Shown here in pieces: positions 1-9,376 of a DNA stretch of 63,482 nt. A program made the translations under genes and the position numbers. The notes beneath the pieces were generated by a model. It had not been told where the DNA came from. It worked only from the letters and a program-made list of their open reading frames with translations, and made no database searches. The DNA is from Nitrospirota bacterium. GTDB lineage: Bacteria > Nitrospirota > Nitrospiria > 2-01-FULL-66-17. Each line of letters starts with the position of its first letter. The first letter of the stretch is position 1. The stretch covers positions 1-63,482 of the forward strand of contig JBFLXB010000021.1 in NCBI GenBank assembly GCA_040757335.1. The letters run 5' to 3'.

Positions 1-74
1 TGCTCACGCAGCGCCCCTCTCTTTTTTCTCTTCGTCATCCCCACCGCTCGTCGCCGGTTGGTTTCCAGCGGGCC

Positions 75-1292
75 GTGTGTTACGATCCGGCCGTGGATCC
101 CGTTTGGGTGATCGTCGTCCTTCTGGCTGCGTTGGTGGTGATCGGAGGGCTCGCGCTGCTTCGCCGTCGTCCTGACTCGGTCGCCCCCTTGCTCCAACAA
201 CAGATCGACACCGTGAGCCGTCAGCTCAGCGAGTCAGCCGGCGGCAACAAACTCCTGCACGACCGCCTGGGCCAGGTCACCCAGGAGGTCAACGGCCAGT
301 TGGCCAGCATCACCACCCAAGTCAACAGCCAGCTCAGCGTCATCACCGCGCAGGTCAATCAACAGCTCGTCGCCATCGGCAAGCAGGTCCAGGAAGCCAC
401 GGGCCAGATGGGCACGCGGCTGGACAACGCCGCGCGAGTGGTGGGCGAGGTCCGCCAGAATCTCGGAGAATTGACCAAGGCCACGGAGCGGGTCTTTGAC
501 GTGGGAAAGGACATCGCGGGTTTGCAGGAGATCCTGCGCGCGCCCAAGTTACGAGGCGTGTTGGGCGAGCTGTTTCTTGGGGACCTTCTGGCTCAAATCC
601 TGCCGCCCACGCACTACGCGCTGCAACACAAGTTCAAAAGCGGCGAGGCCGTGGATGCGGCCATCAGCCTGGGCCACGGCCTGGTGCCAGTGGACAGCAA
701 GTTCCCGTTGGAGAACTTCCGCCGCGTGATCGCCAGCGAAAGCGAAGAAGACCGCAAAGCCGCCAAGAAAAAGTTCGGCGCAGACGTGAAGAAACACATC
801 GACGCGATCGCAACCAAATACATCCTGCCCGACGAGGGCACGTTCGACTTTGCGCTCATGTACATCCCGGCTGAGAACGTTTATTACGAGGTGATCTTGA
901 AAGACGACGCGTTCGGCGAAGACAAGGGCCTGTGCGCGTATGCGCTCGCGCAACGGGTGATTCCCGTGTCGCCCAACAGCTTCTACGCCTATCTCCAGGC
1001 CATCGTGTTGGGTTTGAAGGGCCTGCGCATCGAAAAGAACGCCCAGGAAATGATCCAGCACCTCAAGCGGTTACAGGGCGACTTCCAGCGCTTCCGGGAG
1101 GACTTCGAGGTGCTCGGCAAACACCTGGGAAACACGCGTGGGAAATACGAGGACGCGGCCAAGCGGCTGGAGCGTTTTGAAGAAAAGCTCGCGAGCGTGG
1201 ACGACTCGACCGCACACGCCCCGATCGAACCCGCGTCGCCCCCGCCATCCATCGAGGTGGACGCCACGTCCGCCCAGCGCACGCTCCTGTAG
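75..1292 (+). CDS. rmuC: RmuC family DNA recombination protein
   Basis: About 405 residues. An N-terminal hydrophobic anchor (about residues 8-28) is followed by a coiled-coil segment rich in repeated Q-V-N-Q-L motifs (about 40-130) and then the conserved RmuC nuclease-like domain (about 140-360) with the family block around GxVDAxISLG and LVPVDSKFP. RmuC limits inversions at short repeats in E. coli and is thought to be a membrane-tethered nuclease; that role is family knowledge. The upstream start is GTG at 75, but GTG at 93, just before the hydrophobic stretch, is an equally good choice. It stands alone, convergent with the PspC gene. Confidence 0.93.
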   Translation: MCYDPAVDPVWVIVVLLAALVVIGGLALLRRRPDSVAPLLQQQIDTVSRQLSESAGGNKLLHDRLGQVTQEVNGQLASITTQVNSQLSVITAQVNQQLVAIGKQVQEATGQMGTRLDNAARVVGEVRQNLGELTKATERVFDVGKDIAGLQEILRAPKLRGVLGELFLGDLLAQILPPTHYALQHKFKSGEAVDAAISLGHGLVPVDSKFPLENFRRVIASESEEDRKAAKKKFGADVKKHIDAIATKYILPDEGTFDFALMYIPAENVYYEVILKDDAFGEDKGLCAYALAQRVIPVSPNSFYAYLQAIVLGLKGLRIEKNAQEMIQHLKRLQGDFQRFREDFEVLGKHLGNTRGKYEDAAKRLERFEEKLASVDDSTAHAPIEPASPPPSIEVDATSAQRTLL

Positions 1293-1314
1293 GAGCGACC
1301 AGTCCCCCCCTTTG

Positions 1315-1614
1315 TCAAAGCGGGGAAGGGGATTGCGGTTCGTCTTCGTTCGGGATGACGAAGATCAAGATGAGATACAGGAGCACGACCACGCCGACCG
1401 AGAAAAACGCCGCCAATACCCACAAGAGCCGCACAATGGTGGGATCGATCCCCATGTACTCGGCCATCCCGCCGCAGATGCCAGCCAGCTTGCGGTCGCG
1501 TCGCGAACGAAAGAGACGTTTGGGCCTGCCGGGCGGGCTCAAAAACGATCCGCAATACCGGCACTTGATCGCGTCGTCCTGAATCTCCTCGGCACAATAT
1601 GGGCAGCGCTTCAT
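1315..1614 (-). CDS. Zinc-ribbon plus PspC domain membrane protein
   Basis: A 99-residue protein with two parts. Residues 1-24 form a zinc ribbon (CPYC...CRYC). Residues about 38-90 form a PspC domain with the typical R[11 protein letters not shown] start and a long hydrophobic segment ([12 protein letters not shown]). PspC domains sit in the inner membrane and take part in phage-shock/envelope-stress sensing; here there is no pspA or pspF nearby, so this is a stand-alone member. ATG start at 1614. A G/C-rich dyad with CCCCCCC and GGGGAAGGGG arms lies across its 3' end and the rmuC stop, which could slow both convergent transcripts, but it has no T tract. Confidence 0.88.
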   Translation of the reverse strand: MKRCPYCAEEIQDDAIKCRYCGSFLSPPGRPKRLFRSRRDRKLAGICGGMAEYMGIDPTIVRLLWVLAAFFSVGVVVLLYLILIFVIPNEDEPQSPSPL

Positions 1615-1725
1615 CGAGGTACGGTACCAAAATTATGGTGAGAAGCGCAAAGACAGTGCAGTAGAGTCTCTCCGACCAAGTCATTTCGGTTGACCGCTTT
1701 CCTCGCTCTGCTAGGATTTCAGGGC

Positions 1726-2151
1726 GTGGGCTCCCCGCTGGAGAATCCTTCGTTTGACGAGGAACAGACGCTTCAGTCCGAGGAGGTCCCGGACGAAGTC
1801 AGAAGTCTGCCACAGTGGTTCCCGATTCTGAAGGGGATCAAGGGCATCCTGGAAGGCTGGAAGTGTTCCCTGACTGAAGACCATTACGTCCTCGGGCGGG
1901 GTCGGAACGTCCACATCATGATCTGGGACTCCAACGTGTCGCGTGAACACGCGATCATTTCCCGAACCCTCTCGGGCTACGTGATCCACGACATGGGGAG
2001 CGTAAACGGGATCTTCGTGAACGACGTCAAGGTCCCGCGCGCGCTGCTCGTCCACGGCGACGTCATTAGGCTTGGGGAGACCCTCTTCCAGTTCTTGTGG
2101 GACGGGGAGCTGTCTTTGCCGGACGGACACGCGGCCAAGGTCAGCCCCTGA
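1726..2151 (+). CDS. FHA domain protein
   Basis: About 141 residues. An acidic N-terminal stretch leads into a forkhead-associated domain (about residues 45-130) with the expected landmarks: the strand ending LGRG, SNVSREHAII (Ser and His of the phosphothreonine pocket), and GSVNGIFVND. FHA domains bind phosphothreonine peptides, so a Ser/Thr kinase partner is expected but none is encoded in this window. I prefer GTG at 1726; a TTG at 1690 would add 12 residues. Convergent neighbours give no clear functional link. Confidence 0.85.
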   Translation: MGSPLENPSFDEEQTLQSEEVPDEVRSLPQWFPILKGIKGILEGWKCSLTEDHYVLGRGRNVHIMIWDSNVSREHAIISRTLSGYVIHDMGSVNGIFVNDVKVPRALLVHGDVIRLGETLFQFLWDGELSLPDGHAAKVSP

Positions 2152-2309
2152 CAGTCACGCCCTGCCCGCTTTTCTAGCCGTGTCGACCCGAAGTTCCTCT
2201 CACCAGGTGACGCCTGCTACCGGACCGCCCCGTTCCACCGCACCATCGTCTCTTGCTTGACCCCAGGAACCCGCTCGCCATATCCTGGGTCTCCCGGAGG
2301 CACCTTCTC

Positions 2310-3473
2310 ATGACCGCATCCCATCAGCCCGACCGCCTCGACACGCTTCTAGTTCACGCCGGCGAGCCCAACCCGCGCATCGGCGGGGCCGTGTCCATGC
2401 CGATCTTTCAATCCGCCAATTTCGAATATGGCGGGGAGGCCAGTTACGACGACCTCACCTACATCCGTCTGAACAACACGCCCAACCATCTGGCGCTACA
2501 CGAGAAGCTGGCCGCACTCGAGGGCGGCGAGGCGGCGCTGGTGACGGCGAGCGGGATGGCTGCGATTTCCACCACGTTGCTGACGGTCCTCTCATCGGGC
2601 GATCACCTGCTGGCGCAGGCGTGCTTGTATGGCGGCACACACGATCTGATCACCAAGGATCTGCCTTCATCCGGCATTTCGCATGACTTTATCGACGCCA
2701 ACGACCCGGGATCATGGGCGCGGCTGCTCAAGCCCACCACCAAATCGATCTACGTCGAGACCATGACCAACCCGCTGCTGGAGGTGGCGGACCTGGAGGC
2801 GGTCACGGCGTTCGCCAAACAACACGGACTGGTCTCGTTGATCGACAACACACTCGCGAGCCCAGTCAATTTCCGGCCACTCGGAGTGAGGTTCGACCTC
2901 TCACTGCACAGCGCGACCAAGTATCTCAACGGACATTCGGACATCGTCGCCGGCGCGGTGATCGGGGCGAAGGTCTGGATCACCCGCATCACACACCGGC
3001 TTAACCATTTGGGCGGGTCGCTCGATCCGCACGCCGCGTTTCTTCTGCACCGCGGTATGAAGACGCTCGCGGTGCGCATGCGCCACCACAACGCGAGCGC
3101 GCAGCGCATTGCGGAGTTTCTGGCGCAACACCCCGCGGTCGTCGCCGTCAACTATCCGGGCCTGAAGAGTCATCCGGATCACATGCGCGCGGCTGAGCTT
3201 TTCAGTGGATACGGCGGGGTATTGAGCCTTGAGTTGCGCGACGGCGTAGCTGCAGCCGACCGCCTTCTGGAGCGCGTCAGGCTCCCCATTCGCGCCCCGA
3301 GCCTCGGCGGGGTGGAATCGCTCATCACACGGCCGGCGACCACCTCGCACGCGGGCATGTCAGCCAACGATCGGCGGCGGCTGGGGATCTCGGACGGACT
3401 GGTCCGGCTCTCGATCGGCATCGAAGCCGCCGACGACTTGATCGCTGACCTTGCCCAGGCGCTCGAGGGGTGA
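2310..3473 (+). CDS. Cystathionine gamma-synthase/lyase family PLP enzyme
   Basis: A 387-residue Cys/Met-metabolism PLP-dependent enzyme. The PLP lysine is K204 in SATKYLNGHSD; other family blocks are ALVTASGMAAISTTLL, YVETMTNPLL and SLIDNTLASP, and the C-terminal SLGGVESL with SHAGMS and VRLSIGIE. These fit transsulfuration (cystathionine gamma-synthase, gamma-lyase or O-acetylhomoserine sulfhydrylase type); the sequence alone does not fix the substrate. I chose ATG 2310 because GGAGG at 2296-2300 lies nine bases upstream; the frame is open back to 2253. The 158-bp space before it showed no riboswitch I could recognise. Confidence 0.9.
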   Translation: MTASHQPDRLDTLLVHAGEPNPRIGGAVSMPIFQSANFEYGGEASYDDLTYIRLNNTPNHLALHEKLAALEGGEAALVTASGMAAISTTLLTVLSSGDHLLAQACLYGGTHDLITKDLPSSGISHDFIDANDPGSWARLLKPTTKSIYVETMTNPLLEVADLEAVTAFAKQHGLVSLIDNTLASPVNFRPLGVRFDLSLHSATKYLNGHSDIVAGAVIGAKVWITRITHRLNHLGGSLDPHAAFLLHRGMKTLAVRMRHHNASAQRIAEFLAQHPAVVAVNYPGLKSHPDHMRAAELFSGYGGVLSLELRDGVAAADRLLERVRLPIRAPSLGGVESLITRPATTSHAGMSANDRRRLGISDGLVRLSIGIEAADDLIADLAQALEG

Positions 3474-3943
3474 CTGGGCTCCGCGACGATGACGGCGTGA
3501 GCCCTCCCCCACCGCTGCGCTCCCCCCGCGACACGCTGGGTGGGTACGTGTTTCTTCCGCGACTGATCGACAAGGTTCGCCTTCATGCCCGCGGCGCACT
3601 GCCTCCGGCCTACCTCCCGCAGCTTCTCGGCGAGAGCGGGACGCTCGACGGCAGATTCGTCGTGTTCACAGGCCTGGACCGCGAGGCGCTGCGTGCAGCG
3701 ATTCTGTCGGCCCCCGACGACGCTGCGGTGTTGGCGTGGGTTGAGCAACACGCCGTGCCCCACTCCGAGGACGAGAACCGCGCCTGGATTTCGGCGATCG
3801 ACGCGTATCGCCCTGATCCTGATCGCACACGACGCCGCGCCCAGCTTTATCCCGAGTTGGCTGCGCGCTTTGACGTGGCGACGCTGAGTCTGTTTGACTT
3901 GATCGACCTCGATGAAGGACGAATCGACCGGCCCACGAGCTGA
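3470..3943 (+). CDS. DUF5069 domain protein
   Basis: About 157 residues, matching DUF5069 in its opening (LRSPRDTLGGYVFLPRLIDK), its central FVVFTGLDREAL and its charged C-terminus. No catalytic motif is visible and the function is unknown. It overlaps the stop of the PLP enzyme by 4 bases and its own 3' end overlaps the sigma-factor gene by 32 bases, so the three genes are probably co-transcribed. The first residues are uncertain; a GTG near residue 10 is also possible. Confidence 0.8.
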   Translation: MTGLRDDDGVSPPPPLRSPRDTLGGYVFLPRLIDKVRLHARGALPPAYLPQLLGESGTLDGRFVVFTGLDREALRAAILSAPDDAAVLAWVEQHAVPHSEDENRAWISAIDAYRPDPDRTRRRAQLYPELAARFDVATLSLFDLIDLDEGRIDRPTS

Positions 3944-4511
3944 TGCCTCGTCGATCGACGCGATGTGGGCCGCGTTCGCCGAGCCGCTACGGCGGTTCCT
4001 CGTGCGACGCGTGGGGAACGACGCTGACGCAGACGATCTCCTCCAGATCGTGTTCACCAAAATCCACTCGGGGATCGGCGCACTCGCCGACTCCGAGCGC
4101 CTGCCGGCGTGGATTTTTCAGATCGCGCGCCGCACCCTGATCGATCACTTCCGCAGTCGGGCGTCGGCCCCTGGATTCGTTGATCTCCCCGAAGATCTCG
4201 CCGACGACGCTGAACCGGTCGCCGCGCTCAGCGAACTCGCCGAGTGCGTTCGCCCCATGATCGACCAACTCCCGGAGCCGTATCGCCAAGCCCTGACCTT
4301 CACCGAGCTCCAAGGCCGCACCCAGCGCGAGTTGGCCCGCGCCCTGAAGCTGTCCGTCTCCGGCGCCAAAACGCGCGTGCAGCGTGGGCGCGAGCAGCTC
4401 AAAGCCTTGCTCTTGGCCTGTTGTCACGTCGAGGTGGACCGCCGGGGCGGCGTGGTGGACTATGAACCACGCCAGGGGTGCGCCGGCTGCTCGCGGCCAA
4501 CTCGTTCCTGA
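3912..4511 (+). CDS. SigZ-like ECF RNA polymerase sigma factor
   Basis: About 199 residues. Region 2 (about 18-85) has DADDLLQIVFTKI and ARRTLIDHFRSR; region 4 (about 110-160) has LPEPYRQALTFTELQG and the helix-turn-helix LARALKLSVSGAKTRVQRGR. After region 4 there is a short tail with CCH, an aspartate/glycine-rich segment ending VVDYEP, and a final GCAGC. This Cys-containing tail is what I recall from the SigZ subgroup and could bind metal or respond to redox (inference). No anti-sigma gene is adjacent. The start overlaps the DUF5069 gene. Confidence 0.85.
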   Translation: MKDESTGPRADASSIDAMWAAFAEPLRRFLVRRVGNDADADDLLQIVFTKIHSGIGALADSERLPAWIFQIARRTLIDHFRSRASAPGFVDLPEDLADDAEPVAALSELAECVRPMIDQLPEPYRQALTFTELQGRTQRELARALKLSVSGAKTRVQRGREQLKALLLACCHVEVDRRGGVVDYEPRQGCAGCSRPTRS

Positions 4512-4564
4512 CGCCGTCGCCCTCCTGAGTTCTCCCCTCTTTGCCGCTTCGGACACCCGTCGGC

Positions 4565-4592
4565 TTGCTGGCTGCGAGGTGCGCGCTATACT
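4565..4592 (+). promoter_or_regulatory. Candidate sigma-70 promoter of the GGDEF gene
   Basis: TTGCTG at 4565-4570 and TATACT at 4587-4592 with a 16-base spacer, about 80 bases before the GGDEF gene start. Pattern match only. Confidence 0.4.
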
Positions 4593-4672
4593 GATTTTGC
4601 CTTCGCGAACGACCTCGTGACGGCGGCCGCGGCGGTTGGTTGCTGCTCCGCGCCGCGGCCGACCAGCCCACG

Positions 4673-7288
4673 ATGGTCGTAAAGGCGGCGATGCCTCGAC
4701 CAGTCGACTTCACCAGACAGCAACAGACCTTTCTCTTGGGAGCAGGGGCCTCCTGCGCGATCCTGGGCCTGATCGTGATGGTCGGGTGGCACACCCAGAA
4801 CCTGACATTGATTCAGATCCGTTCCGGCTTTTTCGCCATGCAATACAACACCGCTCTCGCGGTCCTGTCCGGCGGAGTCGGATTGGTCGGGCTGGCCCTC
4901 GATCGTAGACGCGTGGTGGTCGCCAGCGCATCGTGGCCCATCGCAATCGGCGTGCTCACGCTGGCACAGTACGGTTGGGGGATCAACCTCGGCATCGACC
5001 AACTGTTCCACCGCTCGGACATCAACCTGGGCACGTTGTATCCGGGGCGCATGGGGGCCAACGCCGCCTTGTGCGTGTTCTTCCTGGGGTGCGCCTTGGC
5101 CTTGCTCGGACGTCGCGCCCCGTTCCGCGGTCGCCCGATGTTGGTGGGCGCTCTCGGACTGCTGACCTTGGGCATCGCATTGTCGGTGGGTCTGCTGTAC
5201 GCCACGATGATGGCCGTGGGGGTTCGTTGGGGAGCCTCGACCGCCATGGCGCCGCACACCGCGTTGAGCCTCAGCATACTCGGCGCAGCGACCATGGTTG
5301 CGGCGTGGCGCGACCACCTCACCGGCACGCCGGATGGCGCGCGCTCCTTACACGCGGGTCGCATCGCCTGGATCGTTCTGGTGCTGTCGGTCGCCGCCAC
5401 GGGATTGGCGTGGTCCGTCGCCGCCGACGGGGTGACCGACCGGGCCCGCGCTCGGTTCGACGAGACCGTCCATCAAGCGCACGCCGCCATCATCAATCGA
5501 ATGGAGAACTACGAACAGATTCTGATCGGGGGGCGAGGACTGTTCGCCGCGTCGCGCTCCGTTGATCGCGAATCGTGGCGCGCGTATGTCAAGAGTTTGG
5601 ACATCGAGCGACGGCATCCCGGCATTCAAGCCGTGGGCGTTGCGCAGCACGTTCACCGCAAGAATAAATCGTCGTACCTCGCCGGAGTGCGTCGCAACGG
5701 GTTCCCCGCCTATCAGATCACCCCGCCTGGGGAGCGTGAGGAGTACGTGGTGGCCACCTACATCGAACCGTTCGCCGACCGCAACCTGCGCGCGTTCGGC
5801 TACGACGGGTTCTCGGAACCCGTGCGCCGCGAGGCCATCGAGCGGGCGAGAGACACGGGGGAGGCTGCGATGTCCGGACGCGTCAGACTCGTGCAGGAGT
5901 CGGAGGCGGACGCGCAGCCCGGATTCCTCTTGTACGTCCCCATCTACCGCCACGGAATGCCCCACGCCACCTTCGAGGAACGACGCGCCGCGTTGTGGGG
6001 GTTCAGCTACGGCGCGTTTCGGATGAACGACCTGATGAGCGGCGTGCTCGGCAGGACCGCCCGCGACATTCGCGTCGAGGTCTTCGACGGGACCATGGCT
6101 GCACGCGACCGTCTCCTTTACGGGGATGAATTGGACGGCGATCCCTTACCCTATCGCCCGACGTTCCAGCAAACCATCACGTCGGAGATCAGCGGACGGC
6201 CGTGGACCTTCGTCTTCAGTACCTGGCCGAGTTTCGACGACGCCGTATACCACCATGAACCGATGATCGTCCTGATCGGCGGTCTGGTGGTCAGCCTGTT
6301 GCTCTTCGGGATTACGTGGTCCCTAACCACCACACGCGAACGGGCGTTGGCCTTGGCCGAACAGATGACCGACGCGCTTCGCAAGGCCCAAGCGCATTTT
6401 CGGGCCGTCACCGACCACGCCCACGACGCGATCGTCTCGGCCGACGGGCGGGGGAGGATCGTCGTGTGGAACAAATCGGCCGGCAACATCTTCGGCTACT
6501 CCGAGAGCGAGATTTTGGGGCAGCCCTTATCCGTCTTGACGTCGGAGCGCGCGTGGCAGGCTCAGGAAGAGGCCCTGACGCGGGTCGCATCGAGTGGTGG
6601 ATCGGGGCTGACGGGGGAAACGGTGGAGCTGATGGGACGACGGAAAGACGGGGGCGAGTTCCCGCTCGAACTGTCGCTGTCCACCTGGACGCAAGGTGAG
6701 CAGCGATTCTACACCGGGATCATGCGTGACATCACGGAACGCAAGCGGACCGAAGAACGACTGGATTACCTGGCCACTCACGACGCCTTGACCGGCCTCC
6801 CGAATCGGACGTTGTTCGCGGACCGCCTGGAGCAGGCGCTGGCCCGCTCGGCGTGGAACAAACGTCTGGTCGCGGTGATGTTTCTGGACTTGGACCGCTT
6901 TAAGACCATCAACGATACGTTGGGTCACGACGCCGGAGACCGGCTCCTGAAGACCGTGGCGGCCAGATTAGCGACGTCGGTGCGTGACGGTGACACCGTG
7001 GCCCGCCAGGGTGGCGACGAGTTTACGATCATTCTCATCGACATGGCGCAGATCGACGACGTGGCATTGGTCGCGCAAAAGATCTTGAACGCGATGGTGC
7101 AGCCGTTGGACTTGAACGGCCACCAGATGTTGGTCACGTTCAGCATCGGCATCGCCTGTTATCCGGTCGACGGCACCGACGCCCAAACACTCCTGAAACA
7201 CGCGGATAGCGCGCTGTATCAGGCCAAGGCGCGGGGACGCAACAACTACCAACTCTACTCGCCCGACATTCCCGCCAAGGCTTCGTAA
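4673..7288 (+). CDS. CHASE-PAS-GGDEF membrane diguanylate cyclase
   Basis: About 871 residues. The order is: about seven N-terminal membrane segments (residues about 15-225); one more at about 235-255; a periplasmic CHASE domain (about 260-490) with the NYEQILIGGRGLF motif; a membrane helix near 530; a PAS domain (about 565-690); and a GGDEF domain (about 700-865). The GGDEF motif is intact (QGGDEF) and an RxxD inhibitory site (RDGD) lies five residues before it, so it should make cyclic di-GMP with product inhibition. There is no EAL domain. ATG 4673 is chosen; the frame opens at a TTG at 4640. The CHASE ligand is unknown. Confidence 0.93.
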   Translation: MVVKAAMPRPVDFTRQQQTFLLGAGASCAILGLIVMVGWHTQNLTLIQIRSGFFAMQYNTALAVLSGGVGLVGLALDRRRVVVASASWPIAIGVLTLAQYGWGINLGIDQLFHRSDINLGTLYPGRMGANAALCVFFLGCALALLGRRAPFRGRPMLVGALGLLTLGIALSVGLLYATMMAVGVRWGASTAMAPHTALSLSILGAATMVAAWRDHLTGTPDGARSLHAGRIAWIVLVLSVAATGLAWSVAADGVTDRARARFDETVHQAHAAIINRMENYEQILIGGRGLFAASRSVDRESWRAYVKSLDIERRHPGIQAVGVAQHVHRKNKSSYLAGVRRNGFPAYQITPPGEREEYVVATYIEPFADRNLRAFGYDGFSEPVRREAIERARDTGEAAMSGRVRLVQESEADAQPGFLLYVPIYRHGMPHATFEERRAALWGFSYGAFRMNDLMSGVLGRTARDIRVEVFDGTMAARDRLLYGDELDGDPLPYRPTFQQTITSEISGRPWTFVFSTWPSFDDAVYHHEPMIVLIGGLVVSLLLFGITWSLTTTRERALALAEQMTDALRKAQAHFRAVTDHAHDAIVSADGRGRIVVWNKSAGNIFGYSESEILGQPLSVLTSERAWQAQEEALTRVASSGGSGLTGETVELMGRRKDGGEFPLELSLSTWTQGEQRFYTGIMRDITERKRTEERLDYLATHDALTGLPNRTLFADRLEQALARSAWNKRLVAVMFLDLDRFKTINDTLGHDAGDRLLKTVAARLATSVRDGDTVARQGGDEFTIILIDMAQIDDVALVAQKILNAMVQPLDLNGHQMLVTFSIGIACYPVDGTDAQTLLKHADSALYQAKARGRNNYQLYSPDIPAKAS

Positions 7289-7338
7289 CGATCTCAGGCG
7301 CAGGGAAACGTCCACAGCTCGCCAACTCTGACGAGGGG

Positions 7339-7542
7339 CTAGTCGTGCGGGCGGTGCTCCGACTGCGCGTCTTTGACGCGCCGATACAGTGCGAAGCCCG
7401 TGGCGGCGATCCCGGTCACGAGCAGCGCCAGACTGGCGTTGGTGAGAAAGCGGTCGTGTCGGGTAAGACCAAAGATCGCGATGATGAAACCCGTGACGAA
7501 GAAGAGTCGCCCCATGAACCGCGCTACCCCTCCGGCCGTCAT
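7339..7542 (-). CDS. Small two-helix membrane protein
   Basis: A 67-residue protein with two hydrophobic segments (about residues 10-25 and 34-52) separated by TRHDRFLTN, and a charged tail. No family recognised. Its start (ATG, complement of 7540-7542) overlaps the stop of the upstream gene by 4 bases (ATGA), which supports translational coupling and this start rather than a longer frame upstream. Confidence 0.6.
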   Translation of the reverse strand: MTAGGVARFMGRLFFVTGFIIAIFGLTRHDRFLTNASLALLVTGIAATGFALYRRVKDAQSEHRPHD

Positions 7543-7898
7543 GGGGCTCGTTTCTCCCAATCGTTCCGGCGGTGGCCGGTGAGCATCTCGATGGTGATAC
7601 CCACGAATCCGCCCACGGCGCCGCCGGTCCCGGCCATCAGCGGAACCACGGACGGACCGCCGGCCTCCCACCCGACCAATGCGCCGATCACGGTTCCAGC
7701 CGCCACGCTGATGAAAAATCGGTGCGCGCCGAGCTTGCCGAGACCGAGGCCGATCAACGCGCCGAACACCGCCCCGCCCACGGCAGTGGCCCAATGATGA
7801 AGATAGAGGCCCACCAATACGCCCGTGACCGTGAAGATGGCGACCCCGACGGGAACCTGCCATGCCGCTGGGGGATTGATGGCGTCACGGGAGCTCAT
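7539..7898 (-). CDS. Glycine-rich small membrane protein
   Basis: A 119-residue protein with three or four hydrophobic, Gly/Ala-rich segments (about residues 14-33, 37-52, 63-80 and 88-105). The pattern resembles small glycine-zipper membrane proteins; no catalytic motif is seen and I cannot name a family. It forms a two-gene unit with the 67-residue membrane protein through an ATGA overlap. The frame runs open further upstream, but hydrophobicity and codon pattern start at this ATG. Confidence 0.6.
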   Translation of the reverse strand: MSSRDAINPPAAWQVPVGVAIFTVTGVLVGLYLHHWATAVGGAVFGALIGLGLGKLGAHRFFISVAAGTVIGALVGWEAGGPSVVPLMAGTGGAVGGFVGITIEMLTGHRRNDWEKRAP

Positions 7899-7991
7899 GC
7901 CGACCCCTCGGACCAACGCGTGGCCCCAGTGTAACGGAATTGCCAACCCGCCGCCACCGATTTCTCGGGTTCTGGACATCTTTACAATGGC

Positions 7992-9314
7992 GTGGCGCCC
8001 GTGTACCGTGGCGTCGTGCGGTGCACGTCGTTGCACAGGCCGCCCACGTGGATCCTGCTGGTCGCCGGGACCGTTGCCATGACGCTCGCGGCCTGCCAGG
8101 GTTATCGGGTCTTGACCCACGTCCATGGCGACACGCTGGCCGAAGTCACGGCATACCTTGCCGCGAGCGACGCGGACTCCGAGCGGCTCCTGCCCACGGT
8201 GGCCACACACCCCATCGATGAGATCGAAACGGCCTTGCGCGGATTGTTGGCGGCGCGGCCGTCGGGTCAGCCGCCTGTGGGCAAACAACCCGGCCACCGA
8301 ATCCAGGTCGGCAAGCAAACGTTCCATTACGCGCTGTATGTTCCCGAAACGTACGACGGCGGACACGTGTACCCTCTCGTCGTCTGCCTACACGGCGCTG
8401 GTTTCGGAGGCGAGACCTATCTGGACCGCTGGCAGCCGCGCCTCCAGGACGACTTCCTGTTGGCCTGCCCCACGATTAACGACGGCGCGTGGTGGACTAA
8501 AGAAGCCGAGGACTTGGTGATGGCCGTGATCGCGGACGTGTCCCGCACCTACTGGGTCGATCCGGACCGGGTCTTCCTGACCGGCATGTCCAACGGAGGA
8601 ACCGGTACGTTTCTGATCGGTCTCAACCACGCCGACCGGTTCGCCGCGCTGGTGCCGATGGCCTCGGCTCTGCCGCGGGCGCTCTACCCTCTGTTGGAAA
8701 ACGCGCGCGCGACGCGGTTCTACATCATCCACGGCGCGCGCGACGACGTCATGCCGGTTCGGTACAGCCGTGAACTCGTGTCCTACCTTCAGGAGAACGG
8801 ATTTCAAGTCGTCTACCGAGAACACCAGAAAGAACACCCCATGGCCGGGGGCCACTTTTTCCCGCGAGAGGAGCTACCCGATCTGGTCGAGTGGCTCTCG
8901 GTCCGCCATCGCCTGCCCGTACCCCGCGTGCTCACGGTGGTGCGCGACCGCGATCATACCGGAGGGTTATATTGGATCAGGATCGACGAGAGCCGCGGCG
9001 CCGCGTCGTTTTGGGCATCCGAAACCGACAAGGAGGAGAGCGCCCGGCTGCAAGAGGGCGCTTGGGCGCAGGTAGACGCTCGCATCGAGGGCAACACCAT
9101 TGCGGTTCGCACCAACCGCGTCGCGCGTTACACGCTGCTGCTCAACCAAGAGTCGGTGGCCTTGGACCAACCGGTCGTGGTCCTGACCAACGGAACGGTC
9201 AGCTTCGACGGACTCATCAGGCCGGACGCGGGCGTGCTCTTACGAGAAGCTCGTTCGACCCGGGACCCCGAGCGTCTGGTGCTCGCCGAGTTGACCATCA
9301 CCGTGCCCAAGTAA
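7992..9314 (+). CDS. Alpha/beta-hydrolase lipoprotein (esterase/peptidase-like)
   Basis: Up to 440 residues. An N-terminal signal ends in a lipobox (TLAAC, Cys about residue 35), so it should be an envelope lipoprotein. The hydrolase fold shows the oxyanion motif VVCLHGAGFGG, the nucleophile elbow GMSNGGTG, an acid in HGARDDVMP and a histidine in AGGHFF. The layout resembles secreted esterases of the PHB-depolymerase/dienelactone hydrolase type. The last 130 residues form an extra beta-rich domain of unknown role. GTG starts at 7992, 8001 and 8016 are possible; a candidate -10 (TACAAT, 7983-7988) sits immediately upstream, which favours a later start or a very short leader. Confidence 0.82.
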   Translation: MAPVYRGVVRCTSLHRPPTWILLVAGTVAMTLAACQGYRVLTHVHGDTLAEVTAYLAASDADSERLLPTVATHPIDEIETALRGLLAARPSGQPPVGKQPGHRIQVGKQTFHYALYVPETYDGGHVYPLVVCLHGAGFGGETYLDRWQPRLQDDFLLACPTINDGAWWTKEAEDLVMAVIADVSRTYWVDPDRVFLTGMSNGGTGTFLIGLNHADRFAALVPMASALPRALYPLLENARATRFYIIHGARDDVMPVRYSRELVSYLQENGFQVVYREHQKEHPMAGGHFFPREELPDLVEWLSVRHRLPVPRVLTVVRDRDHTGGLYWIRIDESRGAASFWASETDKEESARLQEGAWAQVDARIEGNTIAVRTNRVARYTLLLNQESVALDQPVVVLTNGTVSFDGLIRPDAGVLLREARSTRDPERLVLAELTITVPK

Positions 9315-9339
9315 CGCGCTTGCCTACGCCGCTTCACGA

Positions 9340-9368
9340 TTGACACGGCTCCCGTCAATCCCTAGCAT
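9340..9368 (+). promoter_or_regulatory. Strong promoter giving a near-leaderless mRNA
   Basis: TTGACA at 9340-9345, a 17-base spacer and TAGCAT at 9363-9368. The ATG of the next gene is at 9377, so the expected transcription start lies only 0-3 bases before the start codon. There is no Shine-Dalgarno sequence in that space. Confidence 0.6.
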
Positions 9369-9376
9369 AGCGGGAC

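Noticed and set aside
2152-2309. Possible SAM-type riboswitch before the PLP enzyme
   Set aside because: Short G/C-rich pairings exist but none of the conserved cores of SAM riboswitch classes that I know could be placed.
4962-4985. Sigma-54-like TGGCAC motif
   Set aside because: Lies inside the cyclase gene and the TTG element is at the wrong spacing.
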